Assembly (NCBI RefSeq): GCF_003347495.1
Contig: NZ_QCXY01000001.1
Span: forward strand, 1,364,001 to 1,428,000
DNA: 64,000 bases
Reading direction: 5' to 3'
From: Pleomorphovibrio marinus
Lineage (GTDB): Bacteria > Bacteroidota > Bacteroidia > Cytophagales > Cyclobacteriaceae
Part shown: positions 17,192 through 25,307 of the stretch, one piece after another
Position numbering within the stretch: position 1 is the first letter of the stretch
Layout: each line of letters starts with the position of its first letter
Made by a program: the position numbers and the translations under genes
Notes under the pieces: generated by a model
Told to the model about the DNA's origin: nothing
Database searches by the model: none
Seen by the model: only the letters and a program-made list of their open reading frames with translations

Positions 17192-18394
17192 CTACGCCTT
17201 AGAACGAGGGATTTCGTTTAAAATCCTTTTGGCGACATCAGTTTTGCTCATCACCTCTGTTTGAATGGGTGAGCCACCTCTTTTAATGAGGGTAACCTTA
17301 TTGGTATCATGGCGAAATCCTGCCCCTTCGTCTCTGAGGCTGTTCAATACCACCAAGTCAAAGTTTTTGCGTTCCAGTTTTTCCTTGGCATTGGCTTCTT
17401 CATTTTCGGTTTCCAAAGCAAAACCAATATGAAATTGACCTTCTCCTTTACTTTTACCCAGTGTCTCGGCAATGTCTATATTTTTCTTCAGGGGGATGTT
17501 CATCTCAGACCCGGATTTTTTTAGTTTTTCGCTGGAAGTAGTCACAGGGGTATAGTCGGCTACTGCGGCAGCAAAAATAATCACATCGGCAATTGGGTGC
17601 CGAAGAGCGGCTGCATCGTACATTTCCTTTGCACTGGTCACGGCTACCACCTCAATCCCGGGGTGAGTGGGGGATAAAGAAGAGGGTCCTAATATTAAGG
17701 TGACCTTGGCCCCCAAGGCAGCAGCAGTATCTGCCAATGCAATTCCCATTTTTCCACTGGAGTGGTTACTTATATATCTTACTGGATCTATGGCCTCCTG
17801 GGTGGGACCCGCTGTTATCAAAAATGTCCTGCCTTCTAAGGTTTGGGGATTGTCAAAATGATTAAGGGCGGCCTCAAGGATTTCTTCCGGTTCCAGCATT
17901 CTGCCCTTACCCGAAAGCCCACTTGCAAGGTCACCCGTTCCAGCCTCAAGCACTATTACCTGATATTCTTCAAGCCGATCGAGGTTGGTTCTTACGCTTG
18001 GATGCTTATACATGTCGAGATCCATGGCAGGAGCTACCATGACGGGGCATCTGGCAGAAAGGTAAGTCGTGAGCAGCAGGTTATCGCTCTGCCCATTTGC
18101 CATCTTGCTGAGGGTGTTGGCACTTAAGGGGGCAATTATCATCAGGTCTGCCCAAAGGCCTAGAGATACGTGATTGGTCCACTCTCCCGTACCTTTGTCG
18201 TAAAAGTCATGGAGAACTGGGTTTTTTGAAAGGGTGGCTAAGGTAAGGGGGGTAATAAAGTCAAGAGCAGAGGTCGTCATGATGACTTTGACCTCTGCTC
18301 CTTGCTTTACCAGTAATCTTATTAAGGAAGCACACTTGTAGGCTGCAATTCCTCCAGTAATGCCCAAAAGTATTTTTTTGCCTTTTAAAGACAT
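17192..18394 (-). CDS. coaBC: Bifunctional phosphopantothenoylcysteine decarboxylase/synthase
   Basis: CoaBC joins cysteine to 4'-phosphopantothenate and then decarboxylates the product, two steps of coenzyme A synthesis. The 400-residue protein has the flavin-binding CoaC half (GITGGIAAYK, 11-20; catalytic H75 in EWTNHVSL; PLSANT near 89-94; VAPAMD). The CoaB half has ITAGPTQEAIDPVRYISNHS near 193-212 and the lysine-containing KLKKSG segment near 290. The PASANT motif reads PLSANT and the clamp MN reads MD, minor deviations. It starts 4 bp after the rpoZ stop. Confidence 0.96.
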   Translation of the reverse strand: MSLKGKKILLGITGGIAAYKCASLIRLLVKQGAEVKVIMTTSALDFITPLTLATLSKNPVLHDFYDKGTGEWTNHVSLGLWADLMIIAPLSANTLSKMANGQSDNLLLTTYLSARCPVMVAPAMDLDMYKHPSVRTNLDRLEEYQVIVLEAGTGDLASGLSGKGRMLEPEEILEAALNHFDNPQTLEGRTFLITAGPTQEAIDPVRYISNHSSGKMGIALADTAAALGAKVTLILGPSSLSPTHPGIEVVAVTSAKEMYDAAALRHPIADVIIFAAAVADYTPVTTSSEKLKKSGSEMNIPLKKNIDIAETLGKSKGEGQFHIGFALETENEEANAKEKLERKNFDLVVLNSLRDEGAGFRHDTNKVTLIKRGGSPIQTEVMSKTDVAKRILNEIPRSKA

Positions 18395-18398
18395 GTGT

Positions 18399-18713
18399 TT
18401 ATTCCGAAACCTCTTCGTCGGGGTGCCTAAACATCACCTTATCCTCCAAAAACTCTTCAAGAGCCAAGGTGGTGGGCTTAGGCATACGCTCATAAAACCT
18501 GGAAATTTCAATTTGCTCCTTGTTTTCGAATACCTCCTCTAAGTTGTCCACGGTGGAGGCAAATTCGGAAAGTTTGTTGTTGAGCTCCTCCTTCATGTTG
18601 GAAGAAATTTGCTTGGCTCTTTGAGATATTATATGAATGGACTCATAAAGGTTGCCTGACTTTTCGGCAATCTTGTCCAAATCTCTAGTCACTATGGATG
18701 GATTCACGGCCAT
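18399..18713 (-). CDS. rpoZ: RNA polymerase omega subunit, Bacteroidota type
   Basis: This 104-residue protein begins MAVNPSIVTRDLDKIAEKSGNLYESIHIISQRAK-like, the Rpb6/omega pattern in which a conserved helix (YESIHIISQRAKQI) contacts beta-prime. Its place between bamD and coaBC is the standard one for omega in Bacteroidota, and it supports RNA polymerase assembly. It is separated from coaBC by only 4 bp and from bamD by 26 bp, so the three are clearly co-transcribed. Confidence 0.9.
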   Translation of the reverse strand: MAVNPSIVTRDLDKIAEKSGNLYESIHIISQRAKQISSNMKEELNNKLSEFASTVDNLEEVFENKEQIEISRFYERMPKPTTLALEEFLEDKVMFRHPDEEVSE

Positions 18714-18739
18714 AAATTCTATAAAGTTAATTTTGTAAT

Positions 18740-19672
18740 TTAATTTTCTGCATTTCTCAGCATTTCTGCTGCTTCTCTGTTTCTCTCTTCTTCTTCCTGC
18801 ATTCGCTTTCTGGCTTCAGCAGAACGCTTCTCGTAATCCTCTTTGACCTTATAATGGGAGTCCAGTTCCGTTTCTGTCCTGGCGATCATGTTTTGAACCT
18901 TTTTCCCGTAGTTGCTGTCGGGATATTTCTTGAAGAAGTTTTCGGCGAAGGTTATGGACTGCTTAAGCCTTTCTTCCTTTTTGTCAAAAACACTTCGCTC
19001 TGCATAAGCAGAACTTACTTCTACAAGTTTGTAGGCCAACTCTTCATTGTACTTGCTGTCTGGGTAGGACTTGGCAAAATTCTGGAAATTGATGATGCAG
19101 GCACGGTAAAATTCACCTGGAAACAACCCATCTGTAAGCTTGTAGTACATTTTGGACTCTTCAAAGGCTTTTTCCTCAAACCTTTCCTGCAAATCATCCA
19201 CCATGCTCAGAGCCCTTTCATAAGAGTCGGATTCGGGGAATTTATTCATGAAAAGCTGAATGGCATTCACTGCATCTTTACTACTTCTTTGGTCTAAGTT
19301 AAAATCGGGAGAATCCAAATAGAGGGCATAAGCATGCATAAATAAAGCCTCCTCTGCCAAGGGGCTTCGGTTATAAGTGTCGTGAAAGGTCTTGAAATAT
19401 CCTGCCGACTCGATGTATCGTTTGGTTCTAAAGTGGGAATATGCGTAATTAAACTCCGCCAACTCTGCTTTTCCACTCCCCCTGATTACAGGAAGTACCC
19501 TGTCATAAAGAATAATGGCCTTGTTATATTCCTTTTTATCGTAATACCTATTAGCAGCCTCGTAGAGTTCATCCCAATTGGTACTCTTCTCTAGCTTGTA
19601 AAACTCACCACAGGAACTAAGACCGTAAGTTAAAATTAGACAACCGAAAAGGGTAATGATTTGATTTCTCAT
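18740..19672 (-). CDS. bamD: Outer-membrane assembly lipoprotein BamD
   Basis: BamD is the essential TPR lipoprotein of the Bam complex that inserts barrel proteins into the outer membrane. From the ATG at 19672 the product has 310 residues with signal peptide and lipobox LSSC (Cys21). TPR-type helices follow (LYEAANRYYDKKEYNKAIILYDRV, NYAYSHFRTKRYIESAGYFKTF and later units). A charged E/R-rich tail ends the protein. An in-frame extension to 19726 would add 18 residues with a spurious hydrophobic start and would run into the promoter, so I reject it. A good promoter lies immediately upstream. Confidence 0.92.
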   Translation of the reverse strand: MRNQIITLFGCLILTYGLSSCGEFYKLEKSTNWDELYEAANRYYDKKEYNKAIILYDRVLPVIRGSGKAELAEFNYAYSHFRTKRYIESAGYFKTFHDTYNRSPLAEEALFMHAYALYLDSPDFNLDQRSSKDAVNAIQLFMNKFPESDSYERALSMVDDLQERFEEKAFEESKMYYKLTDGLFPGEFYRACIINFQNFAKSYPDSKYNEELAYKLVEVSSAYAERSVFDKKEERLKQSITFAENFFKKYPDSNYGKKVQNMIARTETELDSHYKVKEDYEKRSAEARKRMQEEEERNREAAEMLRNAEN

Positions 19673-19682
19673 AATTAGTCCG

Positions 19683-19713
19683 CAAATATAATAGATAATA
19701 TACGCTATACCAA
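19683..19713 (-). promoter_or_regulatory. Promoter of the bamD-rpoZ-coaBC operon
   Basis: On the minus strand TTG (19711-19713) is followed after 20 bp by TATATTTG (19690-19683), matching the Bacteroidota -33 TTG / -7 TAnnTTTG arrangement with good spacing. The bamD ATG is about 10 bp beyond, implying a very short leader. It supports the downstream start for bamD. Confidence 0.6.
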
Positions 19714-19748
19714 GAGGTTTACGCATAGATGATGCAGGATGTACAACA

Positions 19749-20462
19749 CTACTTTTTCACAACGAGTTTCTTTGTGACTATATTTTTGTTGTCCACGATT
19801 AATGTGTAGAGGTATACCCCTGGGTTGAGGTCAGTGACATTGATTTCCAGGGTGTTTTGGGTGGGGTCTAACTTGAAGTCGTAGATAGGGTTTCCAATGA
19901 AACTATCCACTACAATTCTCGCATTCACGTTGGGGTTTTTGATTTGGTAATCTAATCGGGCTATCCTGTTACTTGGGTTGGGGTATACACCCCCCACATC
20001 GATGTCTTTGTGGCTGACCAAATTCTCATCCGCATCAGCCAACACCGTATAGACACCCTCTATAATGAACATATCCCTGGGGTTTTCGGTATTGAAGAAG
20101 TGGAGGTCAAAGGTGCCTCTGGTCTCAATTATGCCAAGATCAAACTCCAGATAAAGATCTGTGTAAATTTCCCCTGGCTGAAGTTTTATTTTAATTTTAG
20201 AAAGCTCCTTCTTTGCGTCAAAGCAATTATCCCCAAGGCAGATTTTCATGGATTGTGTAGAACCAATGTTGCCTCTGAGGTGTCTAAGGAAATACTCCTT
20301 CTCCTCTTCAGAGTCATTTTGAAGGATTAAGGATTTGCGCTGACTGGTATTTACCTTACCATTGAATTCTACCTTATCACTCAATACACGCACCTGTGTC
20401 GTCTCCCCTAGGGACAGGGACACCAAGACCAGTGATAAAAAAAGTGACAGAATCGTTTTCAT
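19749..20462 (-). CDS. Secreted protein with T9SS type A sorting domain
   Basis: The 237-residue protein has a signal peptide (about 1-19) and an N-terminal beta-sandwich-like region with two cysteines (C75, C80) that could form a disulfide. The C-terminal sorting domain has YPNPSN at 160-165 and the core LNPGVYLYTLIVDNK, ending in KKLVVKK. It is therefore a cargo of the type IX secretion system. The N-terminal part resembles DUF916-like or immunoglobulin-like domains but no family is certain. It lies upstream of bamD on the same strand, with the bamD promoter in between. Confidence 0.72.
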   Translation of the reverse strand: MKTILSLFLSLVLVSLSLGETTQVRVLSDKVEFNGKVNTSQRKSLILQNDSEEEKEYFLRHLRGNIGSTQSMKICLGDNCFDAKKELSKIKIKLQPGEIYTDLYLEFDLGIIETRGTFDLHFFNTENPRDMFIIEGVYTVLADADENLVSHKDIDVGGVYPNPSNRIARLDYQIKNPNVNARIVVDSFIGNPIYDFKLDPTQNTLEINVTDLNPGVYLYTLIVDNKNIVTKKLVVKK

Positions 20463-20665
20463 GTAAAATTTGTCTATAGGCGAAATCGATATTTTTATTG
20501 TGCGTTCTTCTCATCTATATACGTATAAAAATACCAAATAGGTTTTGAAAATAGAAACCTCTGTGGTTAAATTTTGTTAACTATTTTAAAATTTTTTTCT
20601 GATAAGTCCGTTAAATCTCTTTTTTGTCTAACGAAACCTAAAAATATTTGCCGTTTAAACAATCA

Positions 20666-22297
20666 TTAGAACACCTCATCAATACTATTTTGTATTTCGC
20701 CCTCATCAGGAAGGGGTAGGGACACATCTGGTTCATTGAAAAAATTAAAGGGGTCTTTTTCCCTAATTTTTGGGGTTCTCCATGCATGTATCATATTCAT
20801 ATCCGGCCTTTCCTCCTCCCTCCAAAGAAACCCCTTGAGCTCCAGCATATCATCCTTAATCATATGGGGAGGGGTAAAAGAGGCTTCAGGCTTAATCGTG
20901 TGCGCAATTTTTCGTATGTTGTTGTCACTAAAGTGCATGATAATCCTACCACAAAGCAATTTGTTGATGCCCCTGACTGTGGTGTCGTTTTCCAAGGCAA
21001 AGTAAAGAGATTCCCCATTTCCTTCTACATCTAGTAAAGACATCTCTCCATCCTCGAAATATCCTGTCATTTTCCTGCCCTTAATCTGATTGTAGTTGGA
21101 TACAGTATCTTTGGTGATGGCAAAGGTATTGCTTCTGAGCAAGGCCCTTTCTATGTCCTGGTTGGCTATCAGAAGCCGGATGCTGTCTGCCGTAATCTGG
21201 CTCTTATTGTTCCATAATACGGGGTCACCAAACAAGTATATGGTGGAATCAGCATATTGGTATGCCATGGAATCTGCCCTTCCTGCAAGTTCGGATTTTA
21301 TCAACCTCATGTTGGGGTAGGAAAGCAGGTACCTTTCTTCCGGGTTAGGGCTGTCCTGGGAAATAAGGGTGTCAGAAATCATGTATAGGGTGTCCTTCTC
21401 AAAATATTTCCGTACTAGCGCATTGCCATACACCTTGCTATACTGGAGGTCTTCCCAGTATTTGCCCTCTTCTCCAAAGATTTCAACCTCCCTCTCTTTA
21501 TTGTAGATGGCCACGTTGTGGATGGCCTCGTAGTATTGTTTTAGTTCGTCGTAAAAGAGGATTTCCCCATATACCTTGCTGGTTTCCGTTTCCACATCCC
21601 CATCGTAAAACCTAAATAGCTTATTTTCAGTATCGTAAAAACTTCCTCTTTGCGCATTCAACTTGTTCCCTTCCGCTGACTCTATATTTGTAATTCCCTC
21701 TGTTTCAGAAGTTTTTGGTATGGTAAAATAATAAAGGATGTTTGACTTGAGCACATAATCAGGGTTTGTGAGCACTACCTGATCGGTAAAAGTGATTTTC
21801 TCAATTTGGGTTTCATAGAGCCCCTTTTCACTGGTCAGAACGTTGAGGCTGTCCACCACCTTGCCAGAATTGAAATAATTGGCCTCACCATTTTCCCTGT
21901 TATAGTCCAAAAAATCGGTGTAAAGGGTGGTGCCGTCATTTACAAATACCACATTGTTTCTAAGTTTGGCCAACTGGGTGTCACCGTCATACTCTGCATA
22001 TCTGCTTGTAACTACTACCGGGTCTTCTTGGTCCTCAATCCTGACTCTTCCAAAAAGCTTCGCCAAATTATCTTGTTGGTAAAAGTGGGCAGAATCACAA
22101 TAGATCAGGGATTGCTGATGTTTCATGATTACATCATCAATTAGCCGATCAAACCCTCTTCCGCCGAGCAACTTGTCAGCTTGAATGATTTCCAGCTTGC
22201 CGTTATCCTGGCTGCCTCCTTGAGCCATAGAGGCAGTGCCAGCAAAAAACAGGGACAGTGCACAAAAAAAGGAGACAATAAAGCGTTCTCTCAGCAT
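20666..22297 (-). CDS. OstA-like (LptA/LptD N-terminal-type) envelope protein
   Basis: From the ATG at 22297 (MLRERFIVSFFC) the product is 543 residues with a signal peptide (about 1-25, ending ASMAQ). Repeated short beta-strands of the OstA/LptA jellyroll follow (CDSAHFYQQDNLAKLFGRVRIEDQE, YDGDTQLAKLRNNVVFVNDG, NYFNSGKVVDSLNVLTSEKG patterns). In Bacteroidota these OstA_2 proteins are thought to form or extend the periplasmic lipopolysaccharide bridge to LptD. An upstream in-frame extension to 22408 would overlap the divergent tilS gene and is rejected. A TAATTTTG element lies 21 bp upstream of the ATG. Confidence 0.85.
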   Translation of the reverse strand: MLRERFIVSFFCALSLFFAGTASMAQGGSQDNGKLEIIQADKLLGGRGFDRLIDDVIMKHQQSLIYCDSAHFYQQDNLAKLFGRVRIEDQEDPVVVTSRYAEYDGDTQLAKLRNNVVFVNDGTTLYTDFLDYNRENGEANYFNSGKVVDSLNVLTSEKGLYETQIEKITFTDQVVLTNPDYVLKSNILYYFTIPKTSETEGITNIESAEGNKLNAQRGSFYDTENKLFRFYDGDVETETSKVYGEILFYDELKQYYEAIHNVAIYNKEREVEIFGEEGKYWEDLQYSKVYGNALVRKYFEKDTLYMISDTLISQDSPNPEERYLLSYPNMRLIKSELAGRADSMAYQYADSTIYLFGDPVLWNNKSQITADSIRLLIANQDIERALLRSNTFAITKDTVSNYNQIKGRKMTGYFEDGEMSLLDVEGNGESLYFALENDTTVRGINKLLCGRIIMHFSDNNIRKIAHTIKPEASFTPPHMIKDDMLELKGFLWREEERPDMNMIHAWRTPKIREKDPFNFFNEPDVSLPLPDEGEIQNSIDEVF

Positions 22298-22317
22298 ATG
22301 ATTTTGAAATTGAGGGG

Positions 22318-22325
22318 CAAAATTA
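22318..22325 (-). promoter_or_regulatory. -7 element for the OstA-like gene
   Basis: TAATTTTG on the minus strand lies 21 bp before the ATG at 22297 in the 55-bp divergent spacer with tilS. It matches TAnnTTTG. Confidence 0.4.
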
Positions 22326-22336
22326 GAAGAATTTGG

Positions 22337-22344
22337 TATTTTTG
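22337..22344 (+). promoter_or_regulatory. -7 element for tilS
   Basis: TATTTTTG on the plus strand ends only 8 bp before the tilS ATG at 22353, with TTG at 22310-22312, 24 bp upstream. If used, the transcript would be almost leaderless. Confidence 0.35.
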
Positions 22345-22352
22345 GTTTCATT

Positions 22353-23675
22353 ATGCTCAACGAATTTTCCGAACATACAAGGTCCACAGGACTTCTCCAC
22401 CCAGACAAATATTACCTTCATGCCATTAGTGGGGGAATAGACAGTGTATGTTTGGCCCATCTCCTGAAACGTTGTGGGTTCCAATTTGGTTTGGCGCACT
22501 GCAACTTTCAGTTAAGGGGATCTGAGAGCGACAAGGATGAAGGCTTTGTAAGGGACCTCGCACAAAGCCTGGGTGTAGAGGTGCTGGTGAAGCGTTTTGA
22601 AACGATTACTTACAAAAAGGAGGAAGGGTTATCCACTCAAATGGCCGCAAGGGAACTTAGGTATTCCTGGTTTGAAGAGTTACTCCAAAACCAGGTATGC
22701 AAGGGTGTGATAGTAGCCCATCATGCAGATGACCAAGTAGAGACCATATTGCTCAACCTTCTGAGGGGATCAGGGATAGAAGGGCTTTATGGGATGGCCG
22801 AACATAGACAAGGAATTATTCGCCCCTTCCTTCCTTTCGACAGAGTATCCATTCAGGCCTATATGGAAAAAGAAGGCCTTGGATGGAGAGAGGATCCCAC
22901 CAATGCACAAAGTGATTACAAGAGAAACTTCCTGAGAAATGAAGTTTTTCCGGTTTTACAGAAGTTTCAGCCTGATGCTGCCTCCCAGTTATTGGGAAGT
23001 TTTGGCAGGATAAAGGATACTGGCAAGGCTTTCTTTCATTTCTTCGAGGACTGGAAATCCAGGTCAATCCTACAGGAAGGGGAGTACCAAAGTCTGCCTT
23101 TTACCGAGTTTAGGTACCTTCCAGGGAGAGCCTCCTTGCTCTTTTATTGGTTAAGACAGTATGGTATAAACTTTCCTCAAGTAGAAGAAATCCTCCGGGC
23201 TGTAGATGCAGGCACCGATTCCGGTAAATGCTTTCCTGGTAGGGAGTTTGTTTTGAATCTGAACAGGGAGGAGTTAATCCTGGGACCCCTGGTCAAGGAG
23301 GAGGCCGAACTGGAAATTTGGCCTCACGATATCGAGGCACATATACGGGGAATACACTACGACATCTTCCATTTAGACAAGCCCAATCCAATCGACAAGA
23401 ATTCCAGGCATGCCATGTTGGACAAGGATCTTTTGGATTATCCCCTGATTGTAAGAAAATGGAAAGAAGGGGATAAATTCAGGCCCTTGGGAATGAAGCA
23501 GTTTAAAAAAATCAGTGATTTTTTAATAGATTTGAAAATCCCGGTATTGAAGAAAAAGGAAGTCCAAGTGTTATGTTCGGGTAAGAACATTGCTTGGGTA
23601 ATAGGGCAGAGGATTGATGATAGGTTTGCGGTTTCGGTTTCCACTAAGCGTACCCTTTATTTCAAACAAAAATAG
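22353..23675 (+). CDS. tilS: tRNA(Ile)-lysidine synthetase
   Basis: TilS converts the wobble cytidine of tRNA-Ile(CAU) to lysidine so that it reads AUA; it is essential. The 440-residue protein has the PP-loop SGGIDS (26-31) in the N-terminal ATPase domain, the segment VIVAHHADDQVETILLNLLRG, and a C-terminal TilS substrate-binding domain (KWKEGDKFRPLGMKQFKKISDFL). Length is normal. The gene following starts 3 bp after its stop. Confidence 0.96.
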   Translation: MLNEFSEHTRSTGLLHPDKYYLHAISGGIDSVCLAHLLKRCGFQFGLAHCNFQLRGSESDKDEGFVRDLAQSLGVEVLVKRFETITYKKEEGLSTQMAARELRYSWFEELLQNQVCKGVIVAHHADDQVETILLNLLRGSGIEGLYGMAEHRQGIIRPFLPFDRVSIQAYMEKEGLGWREDPTNAQSDYKRNFLRNEVFPVLQKFQPDAASQLLGSFGRIKDTGKAFFHFFEDWKSRSILQEGEYQSLPFTEFRYLPGRASLLFYWLRQYGINFPQVEEILRAVDAGTDSGKCFPGREFVLNLNREELILGPLVKEEAELEIWPHDIEAHIRGIHYDIFHLDKPNPIDKNSRHAMLDKDLLDYPLIVRKWKEGDKFRPLGMKQFKKISDFLIDLKIPVLKKKEVQVLCSGKNIAWVIGQRIDDRFAVSVSTKRTLYFKQK

Positions 23676-23678
23676 AAC

Positions 23679-24194
23679 ATGTATAACCCATTTAGAAAAA
23701 CATACGGTACCGCAGAGCTCAGGCAATTCAAGTTTTTGTCCAGGGTAAAGTTTTTTGAGCAGTTAAGGTATTCGGAGATGATCCGTTTCTTGCCGGCTAT
23801 CCACAAGCGAAAATTCCAGAAGGACGAGGTGGTGTTTTTCAGGAAGGATCCCAGCCAGGCCCTTTACATCCTGGAAAAGGGGAAGGTCAGGCTGACAATA
23901 GACATCAAGGGACAATTTGAAACTATTTTGGAGCTGCATGCAGGTAGTCCTTTTGGGGAAAACTCCCTCCTTAAGGGTTGCAAAAGGATTTACACTTCTA
24001 TTGTGGACTCTGAGGACGCAGAAATATGGGTTATTCCCCATTTTGCCATCCAGGAGATATTTGAAAACCATCCAAAAATCCAGGCCAAAATGCTCAATTC
24101 ACTAGCTGAGTTTTATAATGACAATAATGCCAGACTTTTTTCCTCTTATCAGAGTTCTTACGGTTTCTTCAATCTGGGTCAAATGTTTCAATAA
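23679..24194 (+). CDS. Single-domain cyclic-nucleotide-binding (Crp-like) protein
   Basis: The 171-residue protein holds one cNMP-binding beta-roll (about residues 25-150), with RKDPSQALYILEKGKVRLTI and the phosphate-binding-cassette-like GSPFGENSLLKGC. A C-terminal helix follows and then a short aromatic tail. The usual C-terminal HTH of Crp/Fnr regulators is absent, so it is not a DNA-binding regulator by itself. The PBC arginine that grips cAMP is not obvious, so ligand binding is doubtful. It starts 3 bp after tilS and is likely co-translated with it. Function unknown. Confidence 0.75.
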   Translation: MYNPFRKTYGTAELRQFKFLSRVKFFEQLRYSEMIRFLPAIHKRKFQKDEVVFFRKDPSQALYILEKGKVRLTIDIKGQFETILELHAGSPFGENSLLKGCKRIYTSIVDSEDAEIWVIPHFAIQEIFENHPKIQAKMLNSLAEFYNDNNARLFSSYQSSYGFFNLGQMFQ

Positions 24195-24278
24195 TTTCCT
24201 GCAAGGCTTCCTTGAAAGCCCTTATTTTAATATCTTAGCGCAACTTTTGAAAAAAAATCGTAAACTAAATCATATAAA

Positions 24279-25217
24279 ATGACTAAAGTAACCGTAGTTG
24301 GTGCCGGAAATGTAGGTGCCACATGTGCCGATGTATTGGCATATAGAGAAATAGCTGAAGAAATAGTACTGGTAGATATCAAAGAAGGAGTGGCTGAGGG
24401 TAAGGCTTTGGACATTTGGCAAAAAGCTCCCATCAACGTGTACGATAGCCGTACGGTGGGATCCACCAATGATTATGCTAAGACCGCAGGCTCTGATGTG
24501 GTGGTAATCACCTCTGGATTGCCAAGAAAGCCCGGGATGACCAGAGACGACCTAATCGAGACCAATGCTGGAATCGTAAAGTCAGTGACGGAAAATGTAA
24601 TTCAGCATTCTCCAGATGCAATTATTATCGTGGTTTCTAACCCATTAGACGTAATGACCTATCAGGCTCATATCACCTCCAAAATGCCCCGAACCAAGGT
24701 TATTGGTATGGCAGGGATTTTGGATACGGCCAGGTATAGGGCATTTATTGCTGAAGAATTGGATATCTCCCCCAAAGAAATACAGGCCATATTGATGGGA
24801 GGACATGGTGACACTATGGTGCCCTTGCCCAGGTATACTACTGTGGCGGGAATCCCCATTACAGAATTAATCGCCAAGGAAAAGCTTGACGCAATTATCG
24901 AAAGAACCAAATTCGGTGGGGGAGAGCTAGTGAAGCTTATGGGAACTTCTGCATGGTATGCACCAGGATCTGCGTCTGCGCAAATGGTGGAATCCATCGT
25001 GAAAAACCAAAAAAGGGTATTCCCGGTATGCATAAAACTGGATGGGGAATACGGTATCGATGATTGCTATTTGGGCGTTCCGGTGATATTAGGCAAGAAC
25101 GGTGTAGAAAAAGTCATTGTACTTGATTTGAACGATGACGAAAAGCAGCTTCTTGAAGTATCCAGGACCCATGTGAAAGAGGTGATGGCTGTATTGGACA
25201 AGCTTTCAAAAAACTGA
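24279..25217 (+). CDS. mdh: Malate dehydrogenase (LDH-like)
   Basis: Mdh oxidises malate to oxaloacetate with NAD in the TCA cycle. The 312-residue protein is of the LDH-like MDH type, with GAGNVG (8-13), the NAD-selecting D33 in LVDI, and the active-site loop LPRKPGMTRDDL (arginines 83 and 89). VSNPLDV and the catalytic His176 in GGHGDTMVPL are also present. Arginines in the 80s rather than glutamine favour malate over lactate. A perfect hairpin terminator follows 24 bp after the stop. A near-consensus -7 element (TATCTTAG) is at 24231-24238. Confidence 0.97.
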   Translation: MTKVTVVGAGNVGATCADVLAYREIAEEIVLVDIKEGVAEGKALDIWQKAPINVYDSRTVGSTNDYAKTAGSDVVVITSGLPRKPGMTRDDLIETNAGIVKSVTENVIQHSPDAIIIVVSNPLDVMTYQAHITSKMPRTKVIGMAGILDTARYRAFIAEELDISPKEIQAILMGGHGDTMVPLPRYTTVAGIPITELIAKEKLDAIIERTKFGGGELVKLMGTSAWYAPGSASAQMVESIVKNQKRVFPVCIKLDGEYGIDDCYLGVPVILGKNGVEKVIVLDLNDDEKQLLEVSRTHVKEVMAVLDKLSKN

Positions 25218-25240
25218 AACACCCGGTTTAAATAAATAAA

Positions 25241-25269
25241 AAAAATCCCAATGTGAATTGGGATTTTTT
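25241..25269 (+). terminator. Rho-independent terminator of mdh
   Basis: AAAAATCCCAAT and ATTGGGATTTTT form a 12-bp perfect stem with a GTGA loop and run into a T-tract. The flanking A-run would let it work in both directions. Confidence 0.92.
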
Positions 25270-25307
25270 CGTTTAACTGACAAGGTTAACCATATAAAGG
25301 AAATACT

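Noticed and set aside
22298-22408. N-terminal extension of the OstA-like protein
   Set aside because: It runs through the divergent promoter region and into tilS. A clear signal peptide begins at 22297.
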